The notes: generated by a model not told the origin, from the letters alone. DNA of 5,550 bases from Patescibacteria group bacterium (GCA_003512705.1 DOPF01000031.1:1-5550), one strand, 5' to 3'. Numbered from the stretch's first letter, positions 1-5,387 are shown. Made by a program: numbers and translations.

Positions 1-33
1 TAATTAATTCATAACTAATTCATACCCAAGCCG

Positions 34-63
34 GGCGGGCTGAATTCCTAAATTCCTCCCGCC
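34..63. repeat. Interrupted inverted repeat / strong hairpin
   Basis: Arms GGCGGG (34-39) and CCCGCC (58-63) pair. After a 2x2 internal mismatch, GAATT (42-46) pairs with AATTC (51-55), leaving the tetraloop CCTA. No T-run follows on either strand, so it is not a standard intrinsic terminator. It could end a transcript coming from outside the window or be a dispersed intergenic repeat. A 9-bp direct repeat, TAATTCATA at 5-13 and 16-24, lies just upstream. Confidence 0.5.
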
Positions 64-79
64 GCCCAACTCTGTAGTA

Positions 80-105
80 TTCGCCAATTCGCCCGAATTG
101 GCGAA
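80..105. promoter_or_regulatory. Operator-like palindrome, site 1 (12-2-12)
   Basis: This is a perfect inverted repeat: half-site TTCGCCAATTCG, a CC spacer, and the exact complementary half. A 12-2-12 layout is the typical shape of ArsR/SmtB-family operators. It ends 28 nt before the ATG of the first winged-helix gene, where a bound dimer could block transcription. The same 26 bp recur at 401-426 after that gene. Autoregulation is inferred from position and symmetry, not shown. Confidence 0.65.
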
Positions 106-133
106 AGATAAGAAATTGTGTTAAGCTGTGATT

Positions 134-397
134 ATGAAACGTTGGTCGGTTATTTTTAAAACTTTAGGTAATATAAATCGCCTTAAGATTGTAATTTTAC
201 TGTCCAAACAAAAGAAGCTTACAGTTGGGGAGATTGCGGCTGAGTTGCGAGTTTCTATTAAATCGGCCTCCAAGAATTTAGTTTTACTCCATCAGCTCGA
301 TGTTTTGGAAAGCCGGGGTATGAATGGCCATGTTTACTATGAGCTGAACCCGGACATGCCTAGAGACATTAACAAAGCCATAAAGTTGGTAATGTGA
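134..397 (+). CDS. ArsR-type winged-helix DNA-binding protein, paralogue 1
   Basis: An 87-residue protein consisting of one winged helix-turn-helix domain. Residues 1-24 form the N-terminal helix region (KTLGNINRLKIVILL), 31-38 the first HTH helix (VGEIAAEL), 41-55 the recognition helix (SIKSASKNLVLLHQL) and 58-71 the beta wing ending VYYEL. It is likely a dimeric cytoplasmic transcription factor. It contains no cysteine, so the classic ArsR/SmtB thiol metal site is absent. An upstream in-frame GTG at 128 would add two residues; ATG 134 is chosen because the paralogue at 842 also begins MK and aligns without gaps, with about one third of the first 71 positions identical. No clear Shine-Dalgarno is visible. 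Palindromes bracket the gene at 80-105 and, 1 nt after the stop, at 399-428, which suggests autoregulation. The fold is well supported; the regulated signal is unknown. Confidence 0.85.
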   Translation: MKRWSVIFKTLGNINRLKIVILLSKQKKLTVGEIAAELRVSIKSASKNLVLLHQLDVLESRGMNGHVYYELNPDMPRDINKAIKLVM

Positions 398-398
398 C

Positions 399-428
399 TA
401 TTCGCCAATTCGCCCGAATTGGCGAATA
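399..428. promoter_or_regulatory. Operator-like palindrome, site 2 (14-2-14)
   Basis: The central 26 bp (401-426) are identical to site 1. Two further base pairs of symmetry on each side (TA/TA) give 14-bp arms around CC. It begins one base after the stop of the first regulator and ends 15 nt before the ATG of the small acidic gene at 444. It could therefore control that gene, or act together with site 1 across the regulator. In RNA it would form a hairpin, but no T-run follows, so a terminator role is less likely. Confidence 0.65.
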
Positions 429-443
429 AGTGAAAAAATTATT

Positions 444-752
444 ATGTCGGAAAATTTTGAAGGTAGCCACAATCAAGAATTGCCTGAAGGACATCAGGAG
501 AAAGAAAAGATTGAGTTATTATTACGCGAAGCTCGCGAAGGCAACCTGGCGATTGATGTTGTGATGGAAAGTTTTGGCAAGGTGGTTTCTATTCCCGATG
601 TGGTGGTAATCGAAATAAACGGCGATGATTTAATGCTAAGTTATATTGCCGATGACGGTGATTTAGGGGAAGCGATACCGGTTAATATAAATAGAATTAA
701 ACGGGTGGATATTGTCGGCCCCTGGACTCCGCCATTGGAAGGTCTAACTTAA
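444..752 (+). CDS. Small acidic protein of unknown function
   Basis: A 102-residue protein that I do not recognise. Residues 1-20 are polar, charged and probably disordered; 19-33 look like an amphipathic helix (EKEKIELLLREAREG). Residues 46-92 are rich in beta-forming stretches (VVVIEI, LMLSYI, AIPVNI, RVDIVG) and could form a small barrel or sheet that ends in a GPWTPP tail. It has no signal peptide, membrane helix or cysteine, so it is probably cytoplasmic. The ATG at 444 has no clear Shine-Dalgarno. The gene sits 46 nt after the first regulator with operator-like site 2 directly upstream, so it is the most obvious candidate target of that regulator. It is accepted as real because of its plausible composition, same-strand context and fit between the flanking elements. 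Function is unassigned. Confidence 0.72.
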   Translation: MSENFEGSHNQELPEGHQEKEKIELLLREAREGNLAIDVVMESFGKVVSIPDVVVIEINGDDLMLSYIADDGDLGEAIPVNINRIKRVDIVGPWTPPLEGLT

Positions 753-794
753 TAGGTAAATTTTTGTATCAATTCAATTCTTCCATCTTCGCCT

Positions 795-808
795 CATTCG
801 TACGAATG
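795..808. promoter_or_regulatory. Operator-like palindrome, site 3
   Basis: A perfect 14-bp palindrome, CATTCGTACGAATG, contains the same ATTCG-NN-CGAAT core as sites 1 and 2. The left flank also carries TTCGCC at 788-793, the outer element of site 1, placed one base further out; the right flank does not match. It ends 33 nt before the ATG of the second winged-helix gene, a good position for autorepression. The rest of the 753-841 intergenic stretch shows no convincing promoter beyond a weak -10-like TACGAT at 830-835. Confidence 0.6.
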
Positions 809-841
809 GTGGAATGACAATGAAAGTGCTACGATTAAAAT

Positions 842-1102
842 ATGAAGGAATTTGAGAGGGCGCTTAAAGCGCTGGCCAATAAACGGCGTCTTGGTATTAT
901 CAAGTATTTAAAAGTGCACCATCAGGCTGCCGCAGGTAATTTGGCCGCTGCCATTAAATTATCTTTTAGGTCGACGTCTAAGCATCTGGGTATTCTAAAG
1001 GCGGCGGATATTGTGGAATCCGAGCAAAGAAGCAGGTTGGTTTTTTATTCGCTGACAAGACCCCACTCGGGCCTTGTTAAGGCGGTTATAAATCATTGGT
1101 AA
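842..1102 (+). CDS. ArsR-type winged-helix DNA-binding protein, paralogue 2
   Basis: An 86-residue single-domain winged helix-turn-helix protein. Residues 3-24 form the N-terminal helices (FERALKALANKRRLGIIKYL), 31-38 the first HTH helix, 41-54 the recognition helix (SFRSTSKHLGILKA) and 58-71 the wing (VESEQRSRLVFYSL). The ALANKRRLGII and TSKHLGIL stretches are typical of ArsR-family proteins. It has no cysteine; two adjacent histidines (26-27) alone do not make a metal site. The recognition helix shares the S-x-x-S-x-S-K-x-L pattern with paralogue 1, which fits the shared core of the neighbouring palindromes. Site 3 lies upstream and site 4 starts 7 nt after the stop. No Shine-Dalgarno is seen; the -10-like TACGAT 6 nt before the ATG would give a leaderless message, but this is weak. 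The gene converges with the long minus-strand gene. Confidence 0.87.
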   Translation: MKEFERALKALANKRRLGIIKYLKVHHQAAAGNLAAAIKLSFRSTSKHLGILKAADIVESEQRSRLVFYSLTRPHSGLVKAVINHW

Positions 1103-1109
1103 CCTACCA

Positions 1110-1127
1110 CTCATTCGCACGAATGAG
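1110..1127. promoter_or_regulatory. Operator-like palindrome, site 4
   Basis: CTCATTCG and its exact complement surround a CA spacer, with the same ATTCG-NN-CGAAT core. Extending the right half to 12 bp gives, on the complementary strand, TTCGCTCATTCG, which matches 10 of 12 bases of the site 1 half-site. The site lies just after the second regulator and before a convergent gene, so no known promoter starts here. It may be a second operator for looping with site 3, or part of the transcript end. Confidence 0.55.
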
Positions 1128-1135
1128 CGAATAAT

Positions 1136-1153
1136 AGATTTTAAAAAATCTTT
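1136..1153 (+). terminator. Possible weak AT-rich terminator hairpin
   Basis: AGATTTT (1136-1142) and AAAATCT (1145-1151) form a perfect 7-bp stem with a nominal 2-nt loop, followed by TT. It comes after site 4 in the gap between converging genes, the expected place to stop transcription of the second regulator. The stem is almost all A-T and the T-run is short, so this is tentative. Confidence 0.3.
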
Positions 1154-1179
1154 CTGGATGCGTTGGCGGTAGAATTTCT

Positions 1180-1216
1180 AAAAACCTAATTATGCCGGGC
1201 TAATTTATGTAGCCCG
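1180..1216 (-). terminator. Candidate terminator of the PP2C-like/propeller gene
   Basis: CGGGCT (1196-1201) and AGCCCG (1211-1216) form a 6-bp GC-rich stem with a 9-nt loop that includes the end of the TAG stop of the minus-strand gene. Reading the minus strand, five T residues follow at 1184-1180, about 11 nt after the stem. The displaced T-run makes it weaker than a classic intrinsic terminator. Confidence 0.4.
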
Positions 1217-3314
1217 AGATTTTGCTTTGGTAAACTCTATTACCCGACAGTATATAAAGCTCGTCGTTGTCAAAATCTACAGTAAAGTCGGAAATGTTGT
1301 TTAAACTAGAGAATATCAACTGCACCATTAGTTCACCGTCTTTATTTATCACCACTACCCGCTTGGTCGAAGGTTCTAAAATATAAATATATTCCGATTC
1401 GGCATGGGTAGCTATTTTAGTAGCGGCGGTGAGCCCAGGGCTAATCGGGGCGACGGTAAAATCACGCTTGGTGCCGCGAATATATTTTTCTATAACCGAA
1501 CCATTTCTTAATACATAAATTGACCCGTCTACAGCTAGCGACGTGGCGCCGGTTAATTCACCTTGACTAGCCGATAGCCAAACTGTGGGCGAGCCGACGT
1601 CGACGCCATTAATATCTAAACGATAAATAGTGCGCGGTGAGTCGCCCAATACATATAAACGTGATCCGTCAAACGGGCTTAAAGCCAGTAATTTTGGCAA
1701 TTGCCTATTTACTACCGAGCTAACGTTGTTGGTTAAATCCGCCACCCAAGCCGAGTTAGTGTTGGAAATAAACAAAGCCGTTTGGTTATTTACCGCCGCG
1801 CCGGTTTTAACCCCGCCTTGGTTAACGCCCAGTGACAATAAATTTTTGGCCGTGGCGTCGCCGGCGTTACCGGCTAATAAGCCGTCACCCGCGTAAGTTA
1901 GTAAAGCGTCGGGCCACAGCAAACCTTGCCAATTGTGTTCGCCTAAATTAGCTAAATCCAGCGCCAGGTCGGGAGAGGGGATATCTACCTGTTTAAGAAT
2001 GCGCAAACTTAATAAATTAAAAGTTTGTTTGAATGTTTGATATTGTTCCCGTTGGCTGTCGGTGCGCTGGGGGAATTTGTCCAACAAAATTTTTACCTCT
2101 TCCAAAAGTTGGGCGACTTTAGTGGTGTTGTTGTAAATTAAAGCTGAGTCAATTTCACTTTGCTGGCTTTGAATATCTTGAACCAATTGGCCATAATTTT
2201 GTGATAAACCACTCACAAAATTTTCTTTGCTGGATGAGACTATGCTATACGAAAAAATAAATAACAAAGCGCCGGCGATGATTACCAGGGTTCGGTGTGT
2301 TTTAGGTAATTGCCGGAATTTAACCAGGCCGCGCGTGAATAAATTAACTAGGGCTGGTTTTAGTTGCGAGCGCCGCCAGGGCGCGCGCCGGCTGATAATT
2401 TTTTTCCCTAGTTTTGTAAGCGCGTCACGCCATCGCACTAGCCAGGATGGTTGGGCTGGTGCTGGTATCACTGGTACTATAACGTCAGTTTTTTTGCCCG
2501 ACGGCTTGGCGGGCAGTAACTTGAATACCACCGATTTAAAATACCCCCACACTTTAGGGCGCAAAATTCCGGCGGTATCAGATTCGGTTTTTATTAAGTG
2601 GCTAACTGATTCTTCCACACCAGCTAATTCTTGTCGATTGGGAATTTTTAGAATTACCAAACTTACCACCGGCTGACGGTCGAGCTCTTTTAATATGTTA
2701 TCTAAAGTGGCCGCCGCTTCCCCGGGCGTGAATTGACTTATAACTTGACGCAGTTTTTCTACCGAAAAATAATCTAGAATGCTGGGGTTGGTTAAAAACA
2801 AAGCCTCGCCCGATCGCAGCATGCCGGTAATTATTTGCTGAAACAATGGCTTCTTGGAGAATAGCGGGCTGGTGTCATCTTCGGTGACGCTGGATTTTAC
2901 TATGTTAGTAAAACGAGTAGGCGAAATTACAAACGCGCCGGCGTTACCAATCGTGGACACGCACACCTCGGGGTATTTAAAATAAGCCACCGCCATATGA
3001 TAGCGGGGCGCTTGGGGGTTAAAAGTATAGGGGGCAAATAGGTTGGCTAAAGTTTTATTAAGCTCGCCCAACAGGTGCTCCATTATTTCTTCGGTGGTGC
3101 TTAAGCTGGGTGGGGTTTCAAACCACAATTCATCAATGCGCGCTAAGATGGCCGAGCCCACCGCCTGCGCCGTAGCGTACGGTAGATTAATTTCACCGAC
3201 TATTAAAAATTGGCTGGTACCCCTGGTCCAAACATTAGCCAGTGGCGGTGTGTCGGGGCTCGTTATAGCTAGTCGCGCTAACTTAATGGATTTTGATATC
3301 GAAGATGAAGGCAT
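1200..3314 (-). CDS. PP2C-like domain, membrane helix and beta-propeller protein
   Basis: A 704-residue membrane protein. Residues about 30-225 follow the PP2C/PPM phosphatase layout: a start strand (FLIVGEINLP), a helix (TAQAVGSAILARI), a central strand pair (YHMAVAYFKYPEVCVSTIGNAGAFVIS) and the final GEALFLTNPSILDYFSVEKL...TPGEAAATLDNIL block. The metal-binding aspartates expected in the DG and TDG motifs are missing (GEINLP at 40-45, TNPS at 175-178), so it is probably non-catalytic. Residues 226-340 are a basic, proline-containing linker. One membrane helix spans 342-360, preceded by KFRQLPKTHR, which suggests the N-terminus is cytoplasmic. Residues 361-440 are helical or coiled coil, and about 455-704 contain repeated strand units of beta-propeller type (SRLYVLGDS, GSIYVLRNGS, EYIYILEPS, DELYILSGN). 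A cytoplasmic pseudophosphatase linked to an external propeller suggests sensing or scaffolding, as an inference. ATG 3314 lacks a Shine-Dalgarno. Confidence 0.85.
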   Translation of the reverse strand: MPSSSISKSIKLARLAITSPDTPPLANVWTRGTSQFLIVGEINLPYATAQAVGSAILARIDELWFETPPSLSTTEEIMEHLLGELNKTLANLFAPYTFNPQAPRYHMAVAYFKYPEVCVSTIGNAGAFVISPTRFTNIVKSSVTEDDTSPLFSKKPLFQQIITGMLRSGEALFLTNPSILDYFSVEKLRQVISQFTPGEAAATLDNILKELDRQPVVSLVILKIPNRQELAGVEESVSHLIKTESDTAGILRPKVWGYFKSVVFKLLPAKPSGKKTDVIVPVIPAPAQPSWLVRWRDALTKLGKKIISRRAPWRRSQLKPALVNLFTRGLVKFRQLPKTHRTLVIIAGALLFIFSYSIVSSSKENFVSGLSQNYGQLVQDIQSQQSEIDSALIYNNTTKVAQLLEEVKILLDKFPQRTDSQREQYQTFKQTFNLLSLRILKQVDIPSPDLALDLANLGEHNWQGLLWPDALLTYAGDGLLAGNAGDATAKNLLSLGVNQGGVKTGAAVNNQTALFISNTNSAWVADLTNNVSSVVNRQLPKLLALSPFDGSRLYVLGDSPRTIYRLDINGVDVGSPTVWLSASQGELTGATSLAVDGSIYVLRNGSVIEKYIRGTKRDFTVAPISPGLTAATKIATHAESEYIYILEPSTKRVVVINKDGELMVQLIFSSLNNISDFTVDFDNDELYILSGNRVYQSKISGYIN

Positions 3315-3330
3315 GAACTTTTAATCCGCG

Positions 3331-3362
3331 GGCTTAAAGTTGCTTTACCATAAAGCCTTTTT
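3331..3362 (+). other. Imperfect hairpin followed by T5 in a divergent promoter region
   Basis: GGCTT (3331-3335) pairs with AAGCC (3353-3357), and AAAG (3336-3339) pairs with CTTT (3343-3346) around a TTG loop, leaving a one-sided bulge; TTTTT follows at 3358-3362. On the + strand it resembles a terminator, but the nearest upstream + gene ends more than 2 kb away. It might shield the operon from antisense read-through, or be chance. Confidence 0.25.
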
Positions 3363-3364
3363 AA

Positions 3365-3370
3365 AGTATA
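3365..3370 (-). promoter_or_regulatory. Possible -10 box of the PP2C-like/propeller gene
   Basis: On the minus strand these bases read TATACT, five of six matches to the TATAAT consensus, about 50 nt before the ATG at 3314. No good -35 box lies at normal spacing. It abuts the forward -10 box at 3372-3377, which suggests overlapping divergent promoters. Confidence 0.3.
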
Positions 3371-3371
3371 C

Positions 3372-3377
3372 TATAAT
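3372..3377 (+). promoter_or_regulatory. Probable -10 box of the three-gene operon
   Basis: A perfect TATAAT lies 48 nt before the ATG at 3426, predicting a start near 3384 and a leader of about 40 nt. No convincing -35 box is found at 16-18 bp and there is no TG extension. The overlapping palindrome AGTATACT at 3365-3372 could be a regulator contact. Confidence 0.45.
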
Positions 3378-3425
3378 CTAGTCTAATAAGGAAGCAATAC
3401 ATTTAGACGGGGTAATTATTTTTTT

Positions 3426-3992
3426 ATGCTTGAACAATTATTTGGTTCGCGTACTAGGGTAAAGCTTTTGCGGCTTTTTTTGGTGAACCCCGACACGGCC
3501 TATTACGTGCGCGAGTTAACCAGAAAAATAGATGAGCAGCTAAATTCCGTGCGTCGGGAATTAGCCAATTTATTGTTATTGGGCATGGTGACGTCTGATA
3601 CTAGGGCCGATAAAAAATATTACCAACTCAATAAAAAATTCGCCCTGGTGAAAGAATTAAGCGACTTGCTTTTAAAATCTCAAATTTTATTGGAGCAGAA
3701 TTTTATTAAAAGCATGAAAGAGGCCGGCAAAATTCGGTTCTTATTACTAACGGGCTCGTTTACGGGCAGCCGCTCGTCACCCACCGATGTTTTGATAGTT
3801 GGTCAAGTGAATAAAAATCTGCTGGTGAATGCGATTGAAAGATTTCAAAAAGAAATCGGCCGAGAAATAAATTATACTTTGTTATCCACACGCGATTATA
3901 ACGAGCGTAAGGCTTTGGGAGATAAATTTTTAGTAACCGTGTTAAATAACCCCAAGGTGGTAGTAGTTGACGATTTATCGTCGGAAGGGTAG
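3426..3992 (+). CDS. Winged-helix regulator with nucleotidyltransferase-like domain
   Basis: A 188-residue protein. Residues 1-68 form a winged HTH: LFGSRTRVKLLRLFL, then VRELTRKIDEQLNSVRRELANLLLLGMV with the recognition helix at about 38-53, then a wing ending KKYYQLNKKF. Residues 72-98 are a helical connector. Residues 102-181 resemble the MNT/polymerase-beta nucleotidyltransferase fold, with LLLTGSFTGSRSSPTDVLIVG carrying the GS and Asp121 motif; the second carboxylate of the usual D-x-D is Leu123, so catalysis is doubtful. The C-terminal INYTLLSTRDYNERK and NNPKVVVVDD stretches are what I associate with this protein type in CPR genomes. It is probably a cytoplasmic DNA-binding sensor. It is first in an operon, 6 nt before the transporter, so it may control transporter expression; the ligand is unknown. 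No clear Shine-Dalgarno precedes the ATG. Confidence 0.83.
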   Translation: MLEQLFGSRTRVKLLRLFLVNPDTAYYVRELTRKIDEQLNSVRRELANLLLLGMVTSDTRADKKYYQLNKKFALVKELSDLLLKSQILLEQNFIKSMKEAGKIRFLLLTGSFTGSRSSPTDVLIVGQVNKNLLVNAIERFQKEIGREINYTLLSTRDYNERKALGDKFLVTVLNNPKVVVVDDLSSEG

Positions 3993-3998
3993 TTAATT

Positions 3999-4895
3999 AT
4001 GGGTGGTGTGACATCGTTATTAATAGCTTTGGCAGCGTTGCTGTGGGCAACCGACGCGCTTTTCCGTAAACCGTTAACTCAAGATTTGTCGGCCTGGGCC
4101 ATAGTATTTGCCGAGCACGCGTTGGCGTTGGTGTTTGTGATACCGATTTTAATAAAATCATGGCGCCGGGCGGTGGCGCTGACGGCGCGGCAGTGGGGGG
4201 CAGTGCTGTTTATTGGCGTGGCCGCCTCAGCTTTGGCCACCGTAGCTTTTACCGCTTCTTTTAGTTATGTCAGCCCATCGGTCAGTATATTGCTTCAAAA
4301 AATTCAACCGCTATTTACTTTGGTGCTGGCGTTGGTATGGTTGGGGGAGCGGCTGCCTAAATATTTTTGGGGCTGGGCAGTGGCGGCTTTAGTCGGTGGA
4401 TATTTTGTTTCTTTTCCGGAAATTATTCCGCAACTGTCTTTATACCAATCGGGCGCAATCGGCGTAATGTTGGCTTTGGTGGCGGCGCTGTTATGGGGGA
4501 GCGCTACCGTCTTTGGTCGATTTTTATTAAAAGATTTGTCGTTTCCATTAGTTACGGCTTTGCGTTTTATCGTGGCTTTGCCGGTGTTAGGAATTATTTT
4601 GGGTTACTATAATGGTTTTAGCGCCTTTAGTACGATATCGGTCAGAGATATTTGGTTTTTAATAATTATAATGTTGGGTCCGGGATTTGGCGCCATGTAT
4701 CTTTATTACAAAGGTTTAGCTGTTACCAAAGCGTCGGTGTCGGCCATATTAGAACTCACTTGGCCATTAGCGGCCGTGGTGTTGAATTGGATTTTCTTAA
4801 AAGAAACTTTAACATTGTGGCAAATTTTCGGCGGCCTGGTGTTGACAGGTTCTATAGCCAAAATAACGGTATGGCGGCGCGACCGGGTCGGCTAA
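3999..4895 (+). CDS. EamA/DMT-superfamily ten-helix transporter
   Basis: A 298-residue integral membrane protein with two EamA repeats, each of about five helices. Approximate membrane segments are 4-20, 31-53, 66-84, 90-114, 121-139, 151-172, 181-202, 217-235, 244-266 and 273-291. Family landmarks are LLWATDALFRKPL near the start, QKIQPLFTLVLALVWLGERL closing repeat 1, LLWGSATVFGRFLL opening repeat 2, and ELTWPLAAVVLNWIFLKETL with the conserved Glu in repeat 2. The length is normal for drug/metabolite transporters. Members export or exchange amino acids, nucleotides or other small metabolites; the substrate cannot be read from sequence. GGAAGGG at 3983-3989 is a plausible Shine-Dalgarno 9 nt before the ATG and overlaps the end of the upstream gene, which suggests coupling. 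The stop overlaps the next start. Confidence 0.93.
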   Translation: MGGVTSLLIALAALLWATDALFRKPLTQDLSAWAIVFAEHALALVFVIPILIKSWRRAVALTARQWGAVLFIGVAASALATVAFTASFSYVSPSVSILLQKIQPLFTLVLALVWLGERLPKYFWGWAVAALVGGYFVSFPEIIPQLSLYQSGAIGVMLALVAALLWGSATVFGRFLLKDLSFPLVTALRFIVALPVLGIILGYYNGFSAFSTISVRDIWFLIIIMLGPGFGAMYLYYKGLAVTKASVSAILELTWPLAAVVLNWIFLKETLTLWQIFGGLVLTGSIAKITVWRRDRVG

Positions 4896-5254
4896 TGGTT
4901 AAAGCACCCACGCGGCGGCTTTACATAGGTAGCAACCACGAACGCGATTTGTGGCTGATTTTAGTTGATGATAAAAAGATTCTTTATCGCCGGCATATCA
5001 AAGCCGGGGCTAATACTGAAAGTTTATTAACTAATATAGAGGCTTTTTTAAAGTCGGTTAAGGTGCGGCCGCAAGGTTTGGTTTTAAATCAAGATAACCT
5101 TAGCTTTTCACAAGGCCGGGTATTAATGTCACTCATCAATACCTTGGCCTATGTTTGGCAGGTGCCAGTGGCTAAAGGGACAGTAAGTAGGGTGGGTGAG
5201 GGAAACCAAGCCGAGCGATTAGTTTGGCAGAAGCAATTGGCAGCTGATTATTAG
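4895..5254 (+). CDS. Short TsaB-like protein (N-terminal ASKHA lobe)
   Basis: A 119-residue protein resembling the N-terminal lobe of TsaB (YeaZ), the dimerisation subunit for tRNA threonylcarbamoyladenosine (t6A) synthesis. Matching order of elements: an opening strand pair (LYIGSNHERDLWLILVDD), the helix NTESLLTNIEAFL in place of the family HSE-x-LLP-x-I-x-x-LL, a strand GLVLNQ, the block LSFSQGRVLMSLINTLAYVW in place of GPGSFTGLRIGLATAKGLA, and VPVAKG for the following IPV strand. TsaB is usually about 220 residues, so the second lobe is missing, and the glycine-rich loop has decayed to NQDNLSFSQG. ATG 4895 overlaps the transporter TAA (TAATG), typical of coupled translation; an in-frame ATG at 4871 would add eight residues. 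It could be a structural partner, or a diverged paralogue with another role. Family assignment is moderate. Confidence 0.62.
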   Translation: MVKAPTRRLYIGSNHERDLWLILVDDKKILYRRHIKAGANTESLLTNIEAFLKSVKVRPQGLVLNQDNLSFSQGRVLMSLINTLAYVWQVPVAKGTVSRVGEGNQAERLVWQKQLAADY

Positions 5255-5279
5255 GGGAAAAAGGAAGTTAATTAAAAAC

Positions 5280-5309
5280 CGCGTCTGTTTCGCCGCCCGT
5301 AGACACGCG
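5280..5309. other. Hairpin downstream of the operon
   Basis: CGCGTCT (5280-5286) pairs with AGAC (5301-5304) and GCG (5307-5309), leaving a 2-nt bulge and a 14-nt GC-rich loop. It is 26 nt after the stop of the TsaB-like gene, where a transcript end would be expected, but no T-run follows. Its function is uncertain. Confidence 0.3.
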
Positions 5310-5368
5310 TTACTGCTGAGTATTGTGGCGCACTAACATGTTGAGGGAAGCCACATATATTAATGCAA

Positions 5369-5387
5369 TGATATAATGATATATCAT
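5369..5387 (+). promoter_or_regulatory. Extended -10 promoter overlapped by a palindrome
   Basis: TG-A-TATAAT at 5369-5377 is a perfect extended -10, which can work without a -35 box, and none is seen at normal spacing. The 12-bp palindrome ATGATATATCAT (5376-5387) covers the end of the -10 and the predicted start near 5384, so it may be an operator. No secure gene follows inside the window. Confidence 0.45.

Noticed and set aside
80..1127. The four repeated palindromes as a CRISPR array
   Set aside because: Only four copies exist, they are irregularly spaced (about 320, 390 and 320 bp), differ in sequence, and the intervals contain genes.
1630..1896. 88-codon open frame on the + strand
   Set aside because: It is antisense to the beta-propeller part of the minus-strand gene, with no Shine-Dalgarno, context or domain.
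2489..2514. Hairpin GCCCG/CGGGC next to a run of seven T (A7 on the coding strand): possible terminator or frameshift site
   Set aside because: On the + strand the T-run precedes the stem, and on the minus strand an A-run follows it, so it is not a terminator. The A7 is not in the reading phase of a -1 slippery heptamer, and the frame continues intact for about 430 codons.
2227..2676. 149-codon open frame on the + strand
   Set aside because: It lies wholly inside the long minus-strand gene, whose translation shows coherent domains. The + frame gives an arginine- and serine-rich sequence without recognisable structure.
3043..3324. 93-codon open frame on the + strand
   Set aside because: It is antisense to the PP2C-like N-terminal coding region and its start. 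No independent signal supports it.
4367..4612. 81-codon open frame within the transporter gene
   Set aside because: It is an out-of-frame shadow of the EamA transporter, rich in Gly, Phe and Arg, with no start signal.
4652..4894. Long N-terminal extension of the TsaB-like gene starting at ATG 4652
   Set aside because: The extension runs through the transporter coding region in another frame and its sequence is low quality. TsaB similarity begins only after the ATG at 4895, which has the TAATG coupling signature.
134..5254. Recoding of TGA as glycine, as in some CPR lineages
   Set aside because: TGA ends the first regulator at the place expected from its paralogue, and no long gene needs TGA read-through. 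The standard bacterial code fits, though only one TGA stop is available as evidence.
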